64,000 nt of DNA from Nguyenibacter vanlangensis (GCF_038719015.1 NZ_CP152276.1:4047501-4111500); one strand, 5' to 3'; numbered from the stretch's first letter, positions 32,737 to 43,688 are shown. The notes: generated by a model from the sequence alone, not told the origin. Numbers and translations are program-made.

Positions 32737-32750
32737 CTTCGCCCGCTCCA
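32737..32750 (+). repeat. att repeat, distal side
   Basis: CTTCGCCCGCTCCA, identical to the last 14 bases of tRNA-Gly. The rest of the tRNA is absent here, so this is the element-borne copy. Confidence 0.88.
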
Positions 32751-32767
32751 TCCTTTTCCGGCCTCTC

Positions 32768-34300
32768 ATGTCCGATTTCCGTATGTTCCGCCCCGGTGTG
32801 ACTGCGTCTTCCTGTGAGCGCGGCCCGCGCCCGGGTCTTGTGCTGGCCATATGCTGTCTCAGCCTGCTGCTGGTCATGATGGACGTGACGATCGTCAACG
32901 TGGCGCTGCCCGCGATTCGCGGCGCGCTCGGCGGCCGGCTGTCCACCCTGCAATGGGTGGTCGACGCTTATACGCTGGCGGTGGCGAGCCTGCTGGTGCT
33001 GGCGGGTTCGACGGCCGATCGAATTGGCCGCCGCCGCATCTTCCTGGCCGGCATCGCCCTGTTCTGCCTGGGCTCGGCCCTGTGCGGCATGGCGCCCGGC
33101 GCGACCGCGCTGGTGCTGGCCCGGGCGTTCCAGGGGGTGGGCGGGGCGATGCTGAATCCGGTCGCGCTGTCGATCGTCGCGAATGTCTTCGTCGACCCGG
33201 CGGCCCGGGCGCGGGCGATCGGCATCTGGGGCGCGATGTCGGGGGTCGCGCTGGCGCTGGGCCCCGTGGCCGGCGGCGTGCTGACGACCTATGCCGGCTG
33301 GCGATCGGTGTTCTGGATCAACCTGCCCATCGGGCTGGCGGCGATGCTGCTGACCCTGCGCTTCATTCCCGAATCGCGCGCGGCGCGGGTGCGCCCCGTC
33401 GATGGCCCGGCGCAGTGCCTGGTCGCGCTGAGCCTGGCGGCGCTGACCGCCGGGCTGATCGAGGCGCGCGATTACGGCTGGCATGCCCTGCCGATCCGCC
33501 TGGCGCTGGCCCTGTCGGCGGCCGGACTGGCCGCGCTGGTCCTGGTCGAGCGGCGGCGCGCCCTGCCGCTGCTGGATCTGCGCTTCTTCCGCGCGCTGCC
33601 CTTCACCGGGGCGATCCTGATCGCGATCTGCGCCTTTGCGATCTTCAGCGGCTTTCTGTTCCTCAACACGCTCTATCTGCAGGATGTGCGGGGATTCAGC
33701 GCCCTGCGGGCCGGATTCTGCACCCTGCCCTTCGCGCTGGGGGTGGTGGCCTGCGCGCCGCTGTCGGGGCGGCTGGTGGCGGCGCGGGGCGCGCGGCTGC
33801 CGCTGCTGCTGTCGGCGGCGGGGTTGGGGGGTGGGGCGCTGCTGCTGACCGGGCTGGCCGCCGCGACCCCGCTGGGGGTGCTGCTGGCGGCCTATGGGCT
33901 GTGCGGATGCGGGTTCGGGCTGTGCAACGCGCCGATCACCAACGCGGCGGTGTCCGGCATGCCGCGCGACCAGGCGGGGCTGGCGGCCAGCCTGGCCTCG
34001 ACCAGCCGGCAGGTCGGCGCGCTGCTGGGTATCGCCCTGTCGGGGACCATGACCGGCGTGGCGATGCGCGGCGCGGCGGACGGGCGCGCGGCGATGGCGC
34101 AATTGCCCCAGGCCAGCCACGGCGTGTGGTGGGGCATGGTCGCGCTGTCGGGCGTGATCGCCGGGCTGGGGCTGCTTTCGACGGGCGCGCGGGCGCTCCG
34201 CAGCGCGCAGGCGGTCCGCGCGCTGCTGGAGGTTTCCGTCCCGCCGCCAGTCACAGGACCGACAATACGCCCCCATCGACATATAATGTCTGGCCGTTGA
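32768..34300 (+). CDS. MFS drug exporter, DHA2/EmrB-QacA family (14 helices)
   Basis: 510 residues with about 14 membrane helices. Motif C-like ALGPVAGGVLTTYAGWRSVF and WINLPIGLAA are typical of DHA2 exporters; the D1 motif LLVMMDVTIVNVALPAIRGA and ADRIGRRRIFLAG (motif A) are near the N-terminus. It expels toxic compounds using the proton gradient. It begins 18 bases after the island's att repeat, the first host gene beyond it. The last 50 bases overlap the 3' end of the convergent gno gene, giving a C-terminal tail (VPPPVTGPTIRPHRHIMSGR) that is probably not conserved. Confidence 0.92.
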   Translation: MSDFRMFRPGVTASSCERGPRPGLVLAICCLSLLLVMMDVTIVNVALPAIRGALGGRLSTLQWVVDAYTLAVASLLVLAGSTADRIGRRRIFLAGIALFCLGSALCGMAPGATALVLARAFQGVGGAMLNPVALSIVANVFVDPAARARAIGIWGAMSGVALALGPVAGGVLTTYAGWRSVFWINLPIGLAAMLLTLRFIPESRAARVRPVDGPAQCLVALSLAALTAGLIEARDYGWHALPIRLALALSAAGLAALVLVERRRALPLLDLRFFRALPFTGAILIAICAFAIFSGFLFLNTLYLQDVRGFSALRAGFCTLPFALGVVACAPLSGRLVAARGARLPLLLSAAGLGGGALLLTGLAAATPLGVLLAAYGLCGCGFGLCNAPITNAAVSGMPRDQAGLAASLASTSRQVGALLGIALSGTMTGVAMRGAADGRAAMAQLPQASHGVWWGMVALSGVIAGLGLLSTGARALRSAQAVRALLEVSVPPPVTGPTIRPHRHIMSGR

Positions 34301-35036
34301 CGAAGGACGATGCGTCCGAGGCCAGGAAGACGGCCGCCCCCTGCAGTTCCTCGACCCGGCCCCAGCGGCCGGCCGGGGTGCGCTTCTTCAGCCAGGCATT
34401 GAATTCGGGGTCCTCGACCAGCGCGCGGTTCAGCGGCGTTTCGAAATAGCCCGGGCCGATCGCGTTGACCTGCAGCCCGTGCCGGGCCCAGTCGGCGCAC
34501 ATGCCCTTCGTCAGGTTCTTCACCGCCCCCTTGGATGCGGTGTAGGGCGCGATGCCGGGCCGCGCCAGTTCGCATTGCACGCTGCCGATATTGATGATCT
34601 TGCCCGCGCCGCGCGGGATCATGTGGCGCGCGACGGCGGTGCCGACGAAGAAGACGCTGTCGAGGTTGGTGCGCATCAGTTCGGCCCAGTCCTCGGGCGG
34701 GAAGGCGTCCAGCGGCGCGCGGCGCTGGATGCCGGCATTGTTGACCAGGATGCGGATCGGGCCGTCCGTATCCTCGATCTTGCGCACCCCGGCCTCGACC
34801 GCCGCGCGGTCCGTCACGTCGAAGGCGCGGGTCAGGACGGTGCGCGCGCCGCCTTCCGGCGCGGTCTCGCGCAGCGTGGCGGCGGCGTGTTCCAGCCGGT
34901 CGGCGTCCCGTCCGTTCAGGATGACATGGGCCCCGGCATCGGCCAGGCCCGCGGCGATCGCCAGGCCGATTCCGCCGCTGGAACCGGTGACCAGCGCCAG
35001 GCGTCCGGTCAGGTCGAAGATCGGCAATATCGGCAT
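34251..35036 (-). CDS. gno: gluconate 5-dehydrogenase (SDR family)
   Basis: 261-residue NADP-dependent enzyme that interconverts gluconate and 5-keto-gluconate in the cytoplasm. GxxxGxG site TGSSGGIGLA, NNAG in LVNNAGIQRRAPLDAFP, catalytic Ser in INIGSVQCELARPGIAPYTA and YxxxK in YTASKGAVKNLTKGM. The stretches NNAGIQRRAPL, SVQ-ELARPGIAPYTA-KGAVKNLTKGM, KRTPAGRWG-VEEL and SSFVNGQ agree closely with the Gluconobacter enzyme as remembered. Start at 35036 chosen because AGGAA is correctly spaced; an ATG at 35045 is too close to it. Divergent from a LacI-family regulator. Confidence 0.93.
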   Translation of the reverse strand: MPILPIFDLTGRLALVTGSSGGIGLAIAAGLADAGAHVILNGRDADRLEHAAATLRETAPEGGARTVLTRAFDVTDRAAVEAGVRKIEDTDGPIRILVNNAGIQRRAPLDAFPPEDWAELMRTNLDSVFFVGTAVARHMIPRGAGKIINIGSVQCELARPGIAPYTASKGAVKNLTKGMCADWARHGLQVNAIGPGYFETPLNRALVEDPEFNAWLKKRTPAGRWGRVEELQGAAVFLASDASSFVNGQTLYVDGGVLSVL

Positions 35037-35188
35037 GGCAGACATTTCCTGTTCATGTTTGGATTCTTATGATGGGATGTCTATCCGGACAGGAACGGCA
35101 CGGCCTTGTCCATATTGCGGGCGCGGCTTTGCGCCCTTGGGGCCTATAAGTTTGCGTGAGCGAGGCGGGGCGGGAGGGACGGGCAGGC

Positions 35189-36448
35189 ATGTCAGACACG
35201 CGGACGACACGCGCGGCCCCGGCGCCATCCCCGGCCCCCGCGCCCATTGCCGATACCGCCCGCCCTGCGTTGTCCACCGTTCCGGTGCCGGAGCTGCGGG
35301 AGCCCGGCGTGCGCCCGACCATCATGGATGTCTCGGCCCGGGCCGGGGTCTCGCGCATGACCGTCTCGCGCGCCCTGCGCGCGCCCCACCTGGTGCGCGC
35401 GGAGACGCGCCGCGCCGTCGAGCGGGCGATCGCCGAGCTGGGTTATGTCCCCGATCGCGCGGCCGAGGCCCTGTCGACCCGGCGCAGCGGCTTCGTCGGG
35501 CTGATCCTGCCGACCCTGACCAACACCAATTTCGCCGACGCGGCGCGTGGCCTGACGGAAATCATCCGCGGCGCGGGATACGAATTGCTGATCGGCTATA
35601 CCGATTACGACGAGGGCGAGATGCTGCGCCATGTGCGCGACATGCTGGGAAGGCGGGCCGAGGCCCTGGTGCTGCCGGCCGGTCCGCGCGGCCCGACCCT
35701 GCGCCGCATGCTGGCGCCCGAGGCGATCCCGATCGTGCAGATGGCCGGGCTGGCCGGCCGGCCCGTCCATCCCATGGTCGGCTATTCGAACCGCGAGGCC
35801 GGGCGCATGGCGGCGCGCCACCTGATCGCGCTGGGCCATCGGCGCATCGGCGCGCTGGGCGCCGAGGGCGACGGCCTGTCCTGCGACCATCGCGGCGGCG
35901 AGCGCCTGGACGGTTTCGCCGAAGCCCTGCGCGAGGCCGGACTGTCCGATGCGCTGGTGCTGCGCATGGGCAATCCGCCGGTGTCCTTCACCCATGGCGC
36001 GCGGGCCATGGGACATCTGCTGGACCGCGCGCCGAAGGTGCAGGCCGTGTTCGCGGTGTCGGACCTGGTGGGGGTGGGGGCGCTGATGGAGTGCCACCGC
36101 CGGGGGGTGCGGGTGCCCGAGGATATGTCGCTGATCGGCTTCGGCGGGTTCGAGATCGGTCGCCAGGTCGTGCCGGCGCTGACGACGGTCGCGGTGGATT
36201 TCCGGGCGATCGGCGAACGGACCGGCCGCATGGTGCTGGACCTGCTGGCCGGGCGGCGCGACGTGCCGCGGATCGTCGATCTGGGCGTGACCCTGGTCCG
36301 GCGCGAGACCACCCTGTTCCGCGCCGCCGAGACGGCCAGGGGCGAAATGGCCGGGGCTGAAACGGCCTGGGCTGAAACGGCCGGGGCTGAAACGATCGGG
36401 GCCGAAACGATTGGAGCCGACGCAACCGTGGCGCGCATGCCGGCCTGA
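35189..36448 (+). CDS. LacI/GntR-type transcriptional regulator, probable gluconate regulator
   Basis: 419 residues. After a Pro/Ala-rich leader of about 45 residues comes the LacI helix-turn-helix (TIMDVSARAGVSRMTVSRAL, hinge LGYVPDRAAEALSTRRS) and a periplasmic-binding-protein-like effector domain (GFVGLILPTLTNTNFADAAR, HRRIGALGAEGD, MSLIGFGGFEIGRQVVPALT). It resembles GntR-type repressors of gluconate use, and its divergence from gno supports this; the effector is inferred. The last 40 residues are a low-complexity tail from a 15-bp repeat of six copies (36326-36420). A GTG at 35156 is an alternative start. Confidence 0.88.
   Translation: MSDTRTTRAAPAPSPAPAPIADTARPALSTVPVPELREPGVRPTIMDVSARAGVSRMTVSRALRAPHLVRAETRRAVERAIAELGYVPDRAAEALSTRRSGFVGLILPTLTNTNFADAARGLTEIIRGAGYELLIGYTDYDEGEMLRHVRDMLGRRAEALVLPAGPRGPTLRRMLAPEAIPIVQMAGLAGRPVHPMVGYSNREAGRMAARHLIALGHRRIGALGAEGDGLSCDHRGGERLDGFAEALREAGLSDALVLRMGNPPVSFTHGARAMGHLLDRAPKVQAVFAVSDLVGVGALMECHRRGVRVPEDMSLIGFGGFEIGRQVVPALTTVAVDFRAIGERTGRMVLDLLAGRRDVPRIVDLGVTLVRRETTLFRAAETARGEMAGAETAWAETAGAETIGAETIGADATVARMPA
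36326..36420 (+). repeat. 15-bp tandem repeat x6 in the regulator 3' end
   Basis: Six degenerate copies of GCTGAAACGGCCGGG (starts 36326, 36341, 36356, 36371, 36386, 36401) plus a partial unit. In frame; encodes (A/G)E(T/M)(A/I)(G/W/R) units. Confidence 0.9.
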
Positions 36449-36503
36449 CCGGACGGGCGGGGCGGCATGCGGACGCATCATATATTACACGGGCTTCATC
36501 GTC

Positions 36504-36533
36504 TTGTTGCGCCGTATCGGTCAGCATGCTAGA
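36504..36533 (+). promoter_or_regulatory. possible sigma-70 promoter of the atp operon
   Basis: TTGTTG at 36504-36509 and GCTAGA at 36528-36533 with an 18-base spacer, about 65 bases upstream of atpH. Weak match to the alphaproteobacterial consensus. Confidence 0.3.
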
Positions 36534-36600
36534 CGCCCGGCCAGCGGCAGGCGGGAGACTCTCCCGGCCGCCGGCATGCTGGCAGTGTTCTGGATCTGGG

Positions 36601-37197
36601 ATGGAAAGGCCGACCGTGGTTTCGGGTGGAACGACAACAATACCGATCGCCTCCGTTGCCAATGGCCTGCCTGGTCGTTACGCGACGGCCCTCTATGACC
36701 TCGCCGCCGATCAATGGCAGCTTGACGCCGTTCTGGACCAGGCCGCGGCCCTGTCGCGCCTGATCGGCGGCAGCGCCGAATTCCGCACCCTTCTGACGGA
36801 TCGTACGCTCGACGTCGCCGAGGCCACGCGCGCGCTGAACGCCGTCCTCGATGCGCAGGGATTCGGCCCGATCATCCGTAATTTCGCGGGCGTCGTCGCC
36901 CGCAACCGCCGCCTGTCCAGGCTGGCCGAGATCCTTGACGCGCTGGCGGCGATCGCCGCCGCCCGCCGGGGCGAGACCGTGGCCGAGGTCGTTTCGGCCC
37001 ATCCCCTGACGGACCTGCAGCGCATCCAGCTTCGGAGCCGCCTCGCCGAGGCCGGCTATTCCAAAGTCAATATTCAGGAGCGCGTCGATGCGGCGCTGCT
37101 GGGCGGTCTGGTCGTGCGCGTCGGCGCGCGGCTGTACGACACCAGTCTCCGTTCTCGCCTGACCCGCCTGCACCACGCCATGAAGGGAGCCGCGTGA
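36601..37197 (+). CDS. atpH: F1Fo ATP synthase subunit delta
   Basis: 198 residues. [20 protein letters not shown] opens the helical N-domain and the end [20 protein letters not shown] is the family signature. It links the F1 head to the peripheral stalk. First of five F1 genes (atpHAGDC); the Fo genes are elsewhere, as is usual in alphaproteobacteria. Start at 36601 is the ATG nearest the conserved region; a GTG at 36616 is possible. The stop overlaps the atpA start. Confidence 0.95.
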   Translation: MERPTVVSGGTTTIPIASVANGLPGRYATALYDLAADQWQLDAVLDQAAALSRLIGGSAEFRTLLTDRTLDVAEATRALNAVLDAQGFGPIIRNFAGVVARNRRLSRLAEILDALAAIAAARRGETVAEVVSAHPLTDLQRIQLRSRLAEAGYSKVNIQERVDAALLGGLVVRVGARLYDTSLRSRLTRLHHAMKGAA

Positions 37198-38735
37198 TGG
37201 AAATCCGTCCCGCCGAGATTTCGGATATCCTCAAGCAGCAGATCGCCACGTTCGACAACCCGGTCGACGTGGCCGAGACGGGCACCGTCCTGTCGGTCGG
37301 CGATGGGATCGCCCGCGTCTATGGCCTGCGGAACGTCCAGGCCGGCGAGATGGTCGAGTTCCCGGCCACCGGTCAGCGCGGCATGGCGCTGAACCTGGAA
37401 AACGACAATGTCGGCGTGGTCATCTTCGGCGACGATTCCGACATGCGTGAAGGCGATACGGTCGCCCGTACCGGCAAGGTGGTCGAGGTCCCGACCGGCA
37501 AGGCGCTGCTGGGCCGCGTGGTCGACGCGCTGGGCACGCCGATCGACGGCAAGGGGCCGCTGGTCGGCGACGTGATCATGAAGCGCGCCGACGTCAAGGC
37601 GCCGGGCATCATGCCGCGCCAGTCGGTCGGCGAGCCGATGCTGACCGGCATCAAGGCGATCGACGCGCTGGTGCCGATCGGGCGCGGCCAGCGCGAGCTG
37701 GTCATCGGTGATCGCCAGACCGGCAAGACCGCCATCCTGATCGACACCATCGTCGCGCAGAAGCAGGTCAACGCGCTGGGCGACGACAAGAAGTCGCTGT
37801 ACTGCATCTATGTCGCGATCGGGCAGAAGCGCTCGACGGTGGCGCAACTGGTCCGCACGCTGGAGGAAGCGGGCGCGATGGACTATTCCATCGTGGTCGC
37901 GGCCACCGCGTCCGACCCGGCGCCGATGCAGTATCTGGCGCCCTATGCCGCCTGCAGCATGGGCGAATTCTTCCGCGACAACGGCATGCATGCGCTGATC
38001 GTCTATGACGATCTGTCGAAGCAGGCGGTCGCCTATCGCCAGATGTCGCTGCTGCTGCGCCGTCCGCCGGGGCGTGAGGCCTATCCGGGCGACGTGTTCT
38101 ATCTGCATTCCCGCCTGCTGGAGCGCGCGGCGAAGATGTCCGACGCCTATGGCGCCGGGTCGCTGACGGCGCTGCCGGTCATTGAAACCCAGGCAGGCGA
38201 CGTGTCGGCCTATATCCCGACCAACGTGATCTCGATCACCGACGGCCAGGTGTTCCTGGAAACCGACCTGTTCTATCGCGGCATCCGTCCGGCGGTGAAT
38301 GTCGGCGGCTCGGTGTCGCGCGTCGGTTCCGCCGCGCAGATCAAGGCGATGAAGCAGGTTGCCGGCAAGATCAAGCTGGAACTGGCGCAGTATCGCGAAA
38401 TGGCCGCCTTCTCGCAGTTCGCCTCGGACCTCGATCCGGCGACGCAGAAGCAGCTTGCCCGCGGCGCGCGCCTGGTCGAGCTGCTGAAGCAGCCCGAGAC
38501 CTCGCCGCTGCAGGTCGAGGAGCAGGTCTGCATCCTGTTCGCCGGCACCCGCGGCTTCGTCGATGCGGTGGCGGTGGACCGGGTCATCGCCTATGAGCGG
38601 CAATTGCTGTCCGAACTGCGCACCGCGGGCAAGGACATCCTGGATTCGATCCGCACCGAGCGGCAGATCACCAAGGAAACCGAAACCCGTCTGACCGAGT
38701 TCCTGACGCGCTTCGGCCGTCAGTTCGCGGGCTGA
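37197..38735 (+). CDS. atpA: F1Fo ATP synthase subunit alpha
   Basis: 512 residues, normal length. Walker A GDRQTGKT at residues 171-178, [20 protein letters not shown] region, and the C-terminal signature [17 protein letters not shown]. Non-catalytic nucleotide-binding subunit of the F1 head. The ATG overlaps the atpH stop by one base. Confidence 0.98.
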   Translation: MEIRPAEISDILKQQIATFDNPVDVAETGTVLSVGDGIARVYGLRNVQAGEMVEFPATGQRGMALNLENDNVGVVIFGDDSDMREGDTVARTGKVVEVPTGKALLGRVVDALGTPIDGKGPLVGDVIMKRADVKAPGIMPRQSVGEPMLTGIKAIDALVPIGRGQRELVIGDRQTGKTAILIDTIVAQKQVNALGDDKKSLYCIYVAIGQKRSTVAQLVRTLEEAGAMDYSIVVAATASDPAPMQYLAPYAACSMGEFFRDNGMHALIVYDDLSKQAVAYRQMSLLLRRPPGREAYPGDVFYLHSRLLERAAKMSDAYGAGSLTALPVIETQAGDVSAYIPTNVISITDGQVFLETDLFYRGIRPAVNVGGSVSRVGSAAQIKAMKQVAGKIKLELAQYREMAAFSQFASDLDPATQKQLARGARLVELLKQPETSPLQVEEQVCILFAGTRGFVDAVAVDRVIAYERQLLSELRTAGKDILDSIRTERQITKETETRLTEFLTRFGRQFAG

Positions 38736-38751
38736 GGGCAGGCCGGCATCC

Positions 38752-39633
38752 ATGGCATCCCTCAAGGAACTTCGCGCGCGGATCGGCAGCGTCAAATCGA
38801 CGCGGAAGATCACCAGCGCCATGAAGATGGTGGCGGCGGCCAAGCTGCGCCGGGCGCAGGCCCGCGCCGAGGCCGCGCGTCCCTATGCGGCGGCGATGCG
38901 CCGGATGCTGGCGGAACTGGCGGCCGGCACCCGGGGCGAGGCCGCCCTGCCGAAGCTGCTGGCCGGCACGGGGGCCGACAAGGTCCATCTGCTGATCCCG
39001 ATGACCAGCGATCGCGGCCTGGCCGGCGCGTTCAACGCCAACATCAACCGCACGACGCGCGACCTGATCCGCCGCCTGCAGGCCGAGGGCAAGACCGTCC
39101 GCCTGCTGCCGGTGGGGCGCAAGGGCCATGACTACCTGATGCGGGAATTCTCGGCGCTGATGGTCGGCCATGTCCATGGTTCGGGCGGCAAGGAGGTCCC
39201 GTTCTCGGCCGCGGCCGAACTGGGCGGGCGGATCGCCGCGATGCTGGAGACGGGGGAATTCGACGTCTGTACCGTCGTCTATAACCGCTTCCGCAACGTC
39301 ATGTCGCAGACGCCGACCGAATTGCAACTGGTGCCGCTGTCGGTGCCGGCCAATGACGGCGCGCCCGCGATCGACGCCCCGGCCTATGAATTCGAGCCCG
39401 GCGAAGAAGAATTGCTGGCCAGCCTGCTGCCGCGCAACCTGCAGGTCCAGCTCTATGCCACCATGCTGGAAAGCGCTGCGGGCGAGCAGGGGGCGCGGAT
39501 GACGGCCATGGACAACGCCACCCGCAATGCGGGCAAGGCGATCGACCGGCTGACGCTGACCTATAACCGCACGCGCCAGACCAACATCACCAACGAACTG
39601 ATCGAGATCATCTCGGGCGCCCAGGCGGTCTGA
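38752..39633 (+). CDS. atpG: F1Fo ATP synthase subunit gamma
   Basis: 293 residues. N-terminal LKELRARIGSVKSTRKITSA and MKMVAAAKLRRAQ form the rotor coiled coil; the signature near the C-terminus is ITNELIEIISGAQAV. Central shaft turning inside the alpha/beta ring. 16 bases after atpA and 46 before atpD. Confidence 0.98.
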   Translation: MASLKELRARIGSVKSTRKITSAMKMVAAAKLRRAQARAEAARPYAAAMRRMLAELAAGTRGEAALPKLLAGTGADKVHLLIPMTSDRGLAGAFNANINRTTRDLIRRLQAEGKTVRLLPVGRKGHDYLMREFSALMVGHVHGSGGKEVPFSAAAELGGRIAAMLETGEFDVCTVVYNRFRNVMSQTPTELQLVPLSVPANDGAPAIDAPAYEFEPGEEELLASLLPRNLQVQLYATMLESAAGEQGARMTAMDNATRNAGKAIDRLTLTYNRTRQTNITNELIEIISGAQAV

Positions 39634-39676
39634 GCCGATGCCCGGACCGATTTCGTTTCCTCGCCGCAGGAGCTAA

Positions 39677-41161
<1,485 letters not shown>

Positions 41162-41177
41162 TCGGCCATGTCCTGAA

Positions 41178-41199
41178 GGGGCGCCCCCCCGGGTGCCCC
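41178..41199 (+). other. GC-rich hairpin between atpD and atpC
   Basis: GGGGCGCCC (41178-41186) can pair with GGGTGCCCC (41191-41199), nine pairs with one G-T wobble. No T-run follows. It may dampen read-through or protect the upstream mRNA end. Confidence 0.5.
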
Positions 41200-41334
41200 G
41201 GTGAGGCTTTGAAAGCCGGAAGACCGGAGCAGTTCGTGTGATTCGTCGAATGACGGAGTGCTCCAGCGTGCCGCGCGCATCGTCGCGCAACGAGGCCGGC
41301 GCCTCGTCGCGATCTGCTTTAAGGAAGACAGGCC

Positions 41335-41748
41335 ATGCCGATTGAGGTCGAGATCGTCAGCCCCGAGAAGGTTCTCTTCTCGCGCGCGGTCGATATGGCG
41401 GTGATCCCGGGTCTGGAAGGCGACATCGCCGCCATGCCCGACCATGCGCCGATGATGATGCTGCTGCGTGGCGGTGTCGTCGAACTGCATCAGGACGGCA
41501 AGGTGACGGACCGGTTCTTCGTCGCGGGCGGGTTTGCCGACATGACGGCGACCCGCTGCACGATCCTGGCGGACGCGGCCACCGCGCTGTCCGACCTGTC
41601 GGTCGAGGCCGCCCAGGCGCGCCTGCAGGAGTTGCAGGCGTCCTATGACGCAGCGGACAAGATGGATGTACCGGCCCTGGACCTGCTGATGGCCAAGATG
41701 CAGTCGGTTCGCGCCGAGATCGAAGCCGCGGGCGGCGCGGCGGCGTAG
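41335..41748 (+). CDS. atpC: F1Fo ATP synthase subunit epsilon
   Basis: 137 residues. N-terminal beta-barrel (IEVEIVSPEKVLFSRAVDMA, VIPGLEGDIAAMPDHAPMMM, LLRGGVVELHQDG) and a helical C-terminus that can inhibit ATP hydrolysis. Separated from atpD by 173 bases, much more than the other gaps in the operon. GGAAGACAGGCC precedes the start. A palindromic terminator follows. Confidence 0.97.
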   Translation: MPIEVEIVSPEKVLFSRAVDMAVIPGLEGDIAAMPDHAPMMMLLRGGVVELHQDGKVTDRFFVAGGFADMTATRCTILADAATALSDLSVEAAQARLQELQASYDAADKMDVPALDLLMAKMQSVRAEIEAAGGAAA

Positions 41749-41756
41749 AGCGGATC

Positions 41757-41778
41757 GCAGCCGCCGCGCGGCGGCTGC
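41757..41778. terminator. palindromic terminator after atpC
   Basis: A perfect palindrome with half-site GCAGCCGCCGC (41757-41767) lies between the convergent atpC and queF genes. There is no T-run, so it may act as a pause or stability hairpin. Confidence 0.55.
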
Positions 41779-41789
41779 CGTGCGGCGCG

Positions 41790-42269
41790 TCAGCCGCGCC
41801 CGCGATAGCCGGGGACGTCCTGCGGCGGAATCCAGACCCCTTCGGGCGGGGTGCCGCTCTGCCAGAACACGTCGATCGGCATGCCGCCGCGCGGATACCA
41901 GTAGGCGCCGATCCGCAGCCAGACCGGATTGAGCAGATCGACCAGGGTGGTCGCGATCTGGACCGAGCATGCCTCGTGGAACGCGCCGTGGTTGCGGAAG
42001 CTGGTCAGGAACAGTTTCAGCGACTTGCTTTCGACGATCCACTGATCGGGCACATAGTCGATGACCAGGTGCGCGAAGTCCGGCTGGCCGGTCACGGGGC
42101 AGAGCGAGGTGAATTCCGGGGCGGTGAAACGCACAAGATAGCGCCGGTCGCGATAGGGCGCGGGGACGCGCTCCAGCGTCGCGTCCTCGGGGCTGGCGGG
42201 CTGGATCGTCGGCTTGCCGAGCTGGGTCAGCGTCTGGCTGCCGTCATCGGGGCGGGAAGGTGCGCTCAC
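41790..42269 (-). CDS. queF: NADPH-dependent 7-cyano-7-deazaguanine reductase QueF
   Basis: 159 residues, the short type. Reduces preQ0 to preQ1 for the tRNA base queuosine. Catalytic C57 and D64 lie in [20 protein letters not shown]; the QueF motif is [20 protein letters not shown], and [17 protein letters not shown] follows. Convergent with atpC, divergent from rnd. Confidence 0.97.
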   Translation of the reverse strand: MSAPSRPDDGSQTLTQLGKPTIQPASPEDATLERVPAPYRDRRYLVRFTAPEFTSLCPVTGQPDFAHLVIDYVPDQWIVESKSLKLFLTSFRNHGAFHEACSVQIATTLVDLLNPVWLRIGAYWYPRGGMPIDVFWQSGTPPEGVWIPPQDVPGYRGRG

Positions 42270-42417
42270 GTCGGGGTTTCCTTGCGCAAGAAAAGGGGCG
42301 TCGTCTCGGATCGGGGTGATGTCAGAGCCGCCTCCGGCCCGTCAAGCGTCCTGTTTGCCGCCCGTTTTCGGGCGGCGGCGCTTTCACACCGCGCGGACGC
42401 CATGGTAACAAGGCCGT

Positions 42418-43599
42418 ATGGCGCACGCATCCAAAGCCGAATTCCCCGATCCTGTGCTGATCACCACCACCGACGAACTGACTGCCGTCATCGAACGGTT
42501 GCGGCAGGAGCCGTTCGTGACCATCGATACCGAATTCGTCCGCGAACGGACCTATTGGCCGGAACTTTGCCTGGTGCAGTTGGCCGGCCAGGCCGACGTC
42601 GTGGTGGTCGACACCCTGGCCGCCGGCATCGACCTGGCCCCGCTGGGGGCGCTGCTGGACGATCCGGCCGTCGTCAAGGTGTTCCATGCGGCACGGCAGG
42701 ACCTGGAAATTTTCCTGCATCTGTTCGACCGGCTGCCGGAGTCGCTGTTCGATACCCAGGTCGCGGCGATGGTGGCGGGCTATGGCGACCAGGTCGGTTA
42801 TGACAATCTGGTCTCGTCCCTGACCGGGGCGCATATCGACAAGACCCATCGTTTTTCCGACTGGTCGGCGCGCCCGCTGTCTCCGGCGCAGATCAGCTAT
42901 GCCGCCGCCGACGTCACCCATCTGCGCACCGTCTATCAGGTGCTGCTGGACCGGCTGGGCCGCGAGGGGCGACTGGACTGGGTCGCGGCGGAACTGGCGG
43001 TGCTGTCCGTTCCCGCCACCTTTCGCCCGGACCCCGAGACGATGTGGGAGCGCATGCGTCCGCGCACCGCGAACCGGCGCATGCTGGGCATCCTGCGGGC
43101 CATCGCCGCCTGGCGCGAGCGCGAGGCCCAGCGGGTGAACGTACCGCGCCAGCGCCTGCTGAAGGATGAAAGCCTGCTGGAGATCGCCGCGACAGCGCCC
43201 GCCGATCCCGACGCGCTGGCCCGGATCAGGGGCGTGTCGCGCGGTTTCGCCGAGGGCAAGGGCGGCGCCGGCCTGCTGGAGGCCCTGGCGGACGCCAAGG
43301 CGCTGCCCGACAGCGCCCTGCCGCGTCCGCCGAAGGCGCGGGAGGGTCAGCGCCCGTCCCCCGCTTTGGTCGCGCTGCTGAAGGTGCTGCTGGCGGCGTG
43401 CTGCGAGGAGCATGACGTGGCGCCGCGCCTGGTGGCGTCCGCGGACGATCTCGACCGGCTGGCGCTGGAGGCCGAGCCCGACCTGCCGCTGATGCAGGGC
43501 TGGCGGCGCAAGGTGTTCGGCGACGACGCGCTGGCGCTGAAATCCGGGCAGATGCTGCTGGGGGTCGACGGCACGCGGATCAGGCGGGCCCGCATCTGA
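42418..43599 (+). CDS. rnd: ribonuclease D
   Basis: 393 residues. DEDD exonuclease domain: VTIDTEFVRERTYWPELCLV (D37, E39), FHAARQDLEIF (D95) and YAAADVTHLR (Y161, D165), followed by an HRDC domain (NVPRQRLLKDESLLEIAATA). It trims the 3' ends of tRNAs and other small RNAs. Start ATG at 42418, 148 bases from the divergent queF. The C-terminal 100 residues are less conserved. Confidence 0.96.
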   Translation: MAHASKAEFPDPVLITTTDELTAVIERLRQEPFVTIDTEFVRERTYWPELCLVQLAGQADVVVVDTLAAGIDLAPLGALLDDPAVVKVFHAARQDLEIFLHLFDRLPESLFDTQVAAMVAGYGDQVGYDNLVSSLTGAHIDKTHRFSDWSARPLSPAQISYAAADVTHLRTVYQVLLDRLGREGRLDWVAAELAVLSVPATFRPDPETMWERMRPRTANRRMLGILRAIAAWREREAQRVNVPRQRLLKDESLLEIAATAPADPDALARIRGVSRGFAEGKGGAGLLEALADAKALPDSALPRPPKAREGQRPSPALVALLKVLLAACCEEHDVAPRLVASADDLDRLALEAEPDLPLMQGWRRKVFGDDALALKSGQMLLGVDGTRIRRARI

Positions 43600-43688
43600 C
43601 GGCCCGTCGGAACCACGACTTTCGATCGTATGCGTAACGACGGGGCCGGCTGCGGGCATGCGCTGGTTTTACAGGGGTTGTGAACAGG

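Larger units (their letters stand above)
29663..32750. mobile_element. remnant of a tRNA-Gly-integrated genomic island
   Basis: A 3.1-kb block bounded by 14-bp direct repeats CTTCGCCCGCTCCA (29663-29676 inside tRNA-Gly and 32737-32750). Just inside the tRNA end lies a broken P4-type integrase, the standard place for the integrase of a tRNA-targeted element. Cargo: ccdAB toxin-antitoxin genes, a small hypothetical gene and a Glyoxalase_8-type gene. Base composition from about 31.1 to 32.3 kb is visibly lower in GC than the flanks. With no working integrase, the element should be fixed in place. Confidence 0.85.

Noticed and set aside
35078..35091. TGTC...GACA palindrome between gno and the LacI gene
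   Set aside because: Only the outer four bases are symmetric and the central CG expected for LacI operators is off-centre; too weak to call.
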